From: Euperipatoides rowelli
Taxonomy: Eukaryota; Onychophora; Udeonychophora; Euonychophora; Peripatopsidae
Direction: 5' to 3' (one strand)
Length of the DNA: 10,976 nucleotides
Assembly (NCBI GenBank): GCA_003024985.2
Contig: PXIH01S0007488.1
Shown here: positions 8,667 through 10,976 of the stretch, in pieces
How the letters are laid out: the number at the start of each line of letters is the position of its first letter
How positions within the stretch are numbered: position 1 is the stretch's first letter
Program-made: the position numbers and the translations under genes
Notes under the pieces: model-generated
Seen by the model: only the letters and a program-made list of their open reading frames with translations
What the model was told of the DNA's origin: nothing
The model's database searches: none

Positions 8667-8743
8667 GACTTCGAGGAGAACACTTTAATCACTTTCAAAA
8701 GTAGACCTCTGGTCTACTTTTTGAAGATTTTCTCCTCGGAGTC
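8667..8743. repeat. Compound hairpin inside the left part of the CTAG-ended element
   Basis: Inner arms TTCAAAAGTAGACC (8694-8707) and GGTCTACTTTTTGAA (8711-8725) flank a 3-nt loop and differ by one extra base. Outer arms GACTTCGAGGAGAA (8667-8680) and TTCTCCTCGGAGTC (8730-8743) pair at 13 of 14 positions. The outer motif resembles the ACTCCGAAG-type blocks near both element ends, suggesting that end sequences were copied inward in inverted orientation. Confidence 0.75.
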
Positions 8744-8825
8744 AAAGTTCGCAGCCAATCACCGGATGATGAGAAGCTGAGAACACATGACGTCACTGAC
8801 TTGCCTATACTAAAAAAAAAAAAAA

Positions 8826-9035
8826 ATGCCGGCCACTCGCTTCGCCAACAAAAACTGGAATGACGATGAAATATCACTATTAATTCAAGAAGTAGTAAAA
8901 TGCCCGTGTCTATACAAGCAGCACTTAACTGAATATCACAACAAGCCACTATTTATTTTTTTATTAAAAATGACAATTCTGCAAACCTTAGTTTGGTATC
9001 GTATGTCATGTAATACAACAGATAAATGGCTTTGA
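8826..9035 (+). pseudogene. Truncated MADF / Myb-SANT-like DNA-binding protein start
   Basis: An ATG at 8826, after a run of A, opens a 69-codon frame. Residues about 10-41 read NWNDDEISLLIQEVVKCPCL followed by YKQHLTEYHNKP. The Trp followed by an acidic turn, a hydrophobic helix and a P-C-L-Y turn is the first half of a MADF domain. MADF domains normally continue with a K-rich, A-W-containing second half, which is missing; after residue 41 the sequence becomes AT-rich and unlike the family, so the gene is truncated. Full-length relatives bind DNA, and in PIF/Harbinger transposons the companion protein helps bring transposase to the ends. The position between inverted repeats fits that origin. 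A captured host MADF exon is the alternative. The fragment is unlikely to be functional. Confidence 0.6.
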
Positions 9036-9315
9036 TATTTAAAACTGAATCGCCACTGCTTGGAAATTAAAAAATCTATTTATTTTCATGCATATATATA
9101 TTTAATACAATAATATACAAATCAATTAATGCGGTAGTCATTAAATGTCGCTCTCCATTTTGACAAAAGGAGTACGTACACTTTAAAGAGAAAAACTTTC
9201 AAATAGAAAAAAAATCTCCTAGTGTGTGTCAAAATACTCTGAAGAAAACTTTTGCATCATTAAAAAAACTGCAAGAATGAAAACTCCGAAGTGTTTCTCT
9301 CCTAGTGTGTGCTAG

Positions 9316-9679
9316 TCTTGCAATGGCCACAATGAAGATTTGTGTGTAAATTAATGCTTAAAATCTAAGAAAGGGGATGGGATAGGAGAGTTCCTCCCCC
9401 CCCCTCCCAGTAATTATAAAAGAAAGTGAGCTGGATCTTAAAAAATTAATCATCATAAATTTATTGTTTATTATTTTTGCATTGTTATATTAATTTGTGC
9501 ATTCAAAGAGTGGCTGATTTTTGTGTGTTTTGTTTACTTTTATAGTGTGGCCATTATATTTTTAATAGTAAATGTCATACTAGCATAATCTGCCAATTAT
9601 ATCCTGATTAATGGTAATTTATTCATCAGTATTTTGTATACGTGCTATGTTCTTGTAATTTAAGAGCGTACATGCACGT
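9316..9679. other. Non-coding stretch with a C-rich patch
   Basis: AT-rich and without coding signal. A pyrimidine run, CCTCCCCCCCCCTCCC (9393-9408), interrupts it. No terminal repeats or gene parts recognised. Confidence 0.45.
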
Positions 9680-9850
9680 ATGTCACACTATCACTTTCAG
9701 TTGGAATTTGCCATCAGCATTTCAACGAGTAACTTCATTTCTTTGATACATATAGTTTGGGGTGATGGCCACTCCTGTGTCTATGTCCACACCCTATCTT
9801 GTAGCCTCAATGTTATAATGGCGCTATTATTATGTTTTGAACCTGACTAA
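9680..9850 (+). CDS. Short unrecognised ORF, possible terminal exon of a plus-strand gene
   Basis: An open frame from ATG 9680 to TAA 9848-9850 gives 56 codons in a locally GC-richer segment. A pyrimidine-containing TCACTTTCAG ending at 9700 looks like a 3' splice site. Sequence after it stays open in the frame beginning TTG (phase 0) for 49 codons, ending CFEPD before the stop. An AATAAA follows at 9916. These three signs together suggest a 3' terminal exon. No domain is recognisable, and the C-terminal part is hydrophobic (VIMALLLCF). It may equally be 3' UTR or a chance ORF. Phase matches the donor at 2443, but no intermediate exons were found, so no link is claimed. Confidence 0.22.
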   Translation: MSHYHFQLEFAISISTSNFISLIHIVWGDGHSCVYVHTLSCSLNVIMALLLCFEPD

Positions 9851-9915
9851 ATTGTATGCTGCCTGCTCTCATCCACAGTGAGTTGCTATCATTCTCTTTA
9901 TTTTATTTTTCAAGA

Positions 9916-9945
9916 AATAAACAGTTTGGATTTCAAATTGTTGTT
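9916..9945 (+). terminator. Candidate polyadenylation signal with downstream GT-rich element
   Basis: AATAAA at 9916-9921 is followed about 20 bases later by TTGTTGTTATGC, the usual arrangement of a metazoan 3' end-formation site. In AT-rich DNA the hexamer alone is common; the GT-rich element and the open frame upstream raise the likelihood modestly. Confidence 0.35.
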
Positions 9946-9982
9946 ATGCTTTCTTTGGCAAAACTGCAGTATTCTCCAGCAA

Positions 9983-10160
9983 GCCTTATTAGCAGTTTGA
10001 TCGTGTAATCAACCACAAAAGATTATTTGATAAGATGTTAATATTTGTTTATTATAGGCCTCTAGCAATTGCCAAGAGGCCTATAATAAGTATAGACTAT
10101 TAACATCTGGTACAAATAACCTGAGGCACAAGGTTACANGACCAAACACATATAAGCATA
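9983..10160. repeat. Long imperfect palindrome (fold-back) centred near 10069
   Basis: Paired arms in order outward: TTATTATAGGCCTCT (10049-10063) with AGAGGCCTATAATAA (10075-10089), perfect over 15 bp around an 11-nt spacer containing GCAATTGC. Next are AGATGTTAATA (10033-10043) with TATTAACATCT (10098-10108), TTATTTG (10023-10029) with CAAATAA (10113-10119), and GATCGTGTAA (9999-10008) with TTACANGACC (10134-10143). A weaker match continues to about 9983 and 10160. Gaps between blocks differ slightly on the two sides, so the outer arms are diverged. This fits a fold-back element or MITE with long terminal inverted repeats, or an inverted duplication. No TSD was identified and there is no ORF. 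Confidence 0.75.
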
Positions 10161-10167
10161 CCTATCG

Positions 10168-10184
10168 GTGAACAATATGTTCAC
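10168..10184. repeat. Small perfect inverted repeat
   Basis: GTGAACA (10168-10174), spacer ATA and TGTTCAC (10178-10184) form a 7-bp-arm dyad just outside the long palindrome. The GnACAnnnTGTnC arrangement resembles a steroid-receptor-type response element (TGTTC half-site, 3-nt spacer). Function is unsupported otherwise. Confidence 0.5.
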
Positions 10185-10365
10185 TTTGACGGGTATATTA
10201 TATGTGACTTAAAAAATACTGATTGAACCTGTTACATTACATTAATGATGCTATTTTATGACCTATATTATGCAGTTGTTTGTATAATGAATGGAGAAAC
10301 CAATAAATTATACTACAATAGACATTTCATAAATATTCATTTGTTTTAAATTAAATTATAGCGAT

Positions 10366-10620
10366 TAAATTTATGAAAATGTTCTATCAAATAAGAAAAC
10401 TTATTTTTTGTGAAGTAAAACTGGATTGGGTCACGTGTAAATTTGACGATGTCATGACATCTGCTTGTAGTCAAATAAACAATAGTTGTACCGTACTAAA
10501 ATGTAAATACAATCGTGCTTTTATTGCATCAAGAGGTCGCTTCTTATGGGATGATTTATTATTTCAGCAACTCCGTTGCTAGGCACTGCACCACTGCACT
10601 GAAATTCACGTTGTAATAAG
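10366..10620 (+). promoter_or_regulatory. Possible promoter and 5' non-coding exon ending in a strong splice donor
   Basis: Within an AT-rich neighbourhood this segment holds a CACGTG E-box (10432-10437) and a perfect 14-bp palindrome, GATGTCATGACATC (10448-10461). It also holds a RFX-like GCAAC/GTTGC cluster (10567-10579). It ends in AAG|GTAAGA, a near-consensus 5' splice site with the junction at 10620/10621. A 69-codon plus-strand frame (10373-10582) crosses it but ends before the donor, and its composition looks like chance; no frame with an ATG reads into the donor. If real, the exon would be 5' UTR of a gene whose coding part lies to the right of the window. Confidence 0.28.
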
Positions 10621-10976
10621 GTAAGAGTTGTTATTAAAATTGATTAAGAAATGATGTTTTAGATATTTAGGTCAATATAAGAGCCATTAATTAAAAGTTT
10701 TCTTACAATAATATGTACAGCGATATGTAATTTTTTAATTTAAATCAATCTCAAAATTGAAAATAATACTCCAGGCAAGCTTATTAACGTACATTAAATT
10801 GATTGATGGAGGGTTGATTTGAATCTTATAAATTTTATATTCTCCAAATAAATTCAAAAGCCGAATAAATTTAAAACCATTTTGTTCCTTAACCCTTTCG
10901 TAATTTTTATTTTTTTTTTTTTTTGATTTTTCAAGTGATTCTGAAATTTTGACTTTAAGGTGGTCTAATAAATATA
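10621..10976. other. AT-rich end of window, nothing recognised
   Basis: No ORF, RNA gene or terminal repeat seen. It contains a T run (10909-10924) and would be the first part of an intron if the donor at 10620 is genuine. Confidence 0.5.

Larger units (their letters stand above)
8570..9315 (+). mobile_element. Inverted-repeat DNA transposon derivative with MADF fragment (PIF/Harbinger-like?), 746 bp
   Basis: The ends are perfect 19-bp inverted repeats, CTAGCACACACTAGGAGAG (8570-8588, with the complement at 9297-9315), and similarity continues imperfectly inward. CTAG at each border could be a palindromic 4-bp target duplication, or contain a 2- or 3-bp one (TA, CTA or TAG). No longer TSD is present, which argues against hAT. 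The motif CTCTAGTGTGTGTC with AAAATACTC recurs inside both ends (8632-8655 and about 9218-9239), giving a layered, nested-end structure. Between them lies an ATG-led fragment of a MADF-like protein (8826 on). PIF/Harbinger elements encode a Myb/SANT/MADF-type DNA-binding protein as well as their transposase, so this is inferred to be an internally deleted member. No DDE transposase remains. Confidence 0.6.

Noticed and set aside
8695-8949. 84-codon minus-strand ORF
   Set aside because: Antisense of the MADF fragment and hairpin; a poly-F tract comes from the A run before 8826.
10373-10582. 69-codon plus-strand ORF
   Set aside because: Ends 38 bp before the donor, no recognisable domain, and its composition fits chance.
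1-10976. CRISPR array, tRNA, rRNA or bacterial operon
   Set aside because: No regularly spaced repeats, no tRNA cloverleaf with recognisable boxes, no rRNA blocks, and no long ORFs or Shine-Dalgarno-led genes.

Overview
The window is AT-rich, intron- and transposon-laden nuclear DNA of an animal, most likely an arthropod (possibly an insect). The evidence is the low GC, the many homopolymer runs, the absence of any long ORF, two strong GT-type splice donors beside short start exons, two hAT-type non-autonomous transposons with exact 8-bp target duplications, and a decayed non-LTR retrotransposon of the kind common in insects. The species cannot be fixed from sequence alone. Two ambiguous bases (5162, 10139) and a 24-base G run point to draft-quality assembly. 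There is no prokaryotic operon, CRISPR array, rRNA or tRNA.

Layout. 1-1660: AT-rich, with two diverged copies of a roughly 110-bp direct repeat about 450-460 bp apart. 1670-2445: a CpG- and GC-enriched island that looks like a divergent promoter between two genes. A minus-strand 11-codon first coding exon (1706 down to 1674) ends in a GAG|GTAAAT donor. A plus-strand 20-codon first coding exon (2384-2443) ends in an AAG|GTAAGC donor. Neither gene can be named, and later exons were not found with confidence. 3021-3311: hAT-type MITE with TSD GCTATACA. 3465-3488: (dG)24. 5259-5391: a short tandem duplication followed by a near-perfect 25-bp-arm hairpin. About 5655-7010: a frameshifted plus-strand non-LTR reverse transcriptase fossil, with an A-rich tract at 7081-7108 that may be its tail. 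7202-7665: a second, unrelated hAT-type MITE with TSD TTATATAT. 8570-9315: a 746-bp inverted-repeat transposon bounded by CTAG, carrying a truncated MADF/Myb-SANT-like protein start. It is best read as a PIF/Harbinger-like non-autonomous derivative. 9680-9945: a possible 3' terminal exon or 3' UTR with AATAAA. About 9983-10160: a long imperfect palindrome. 10366-10620: a small region with a CACGTG box, a 14-bp perfect palindrome and a strong splice donor, possibly a 5' non-coding exon.

Taken together, the only likely host genes are the two divergently transcribed ones starting in the 1.67-2.45 kb island. Everything rightward up to about 9.3 kb can be read as a long intron or intergenic space colonised by at least four unrelated transposable elements. 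I found no convincing new molecular system. The points most worth checking are the MADF-carrying element with CTAG ends, the long palindrome near 10.06 kb, and the identity of the divergent gene pair.
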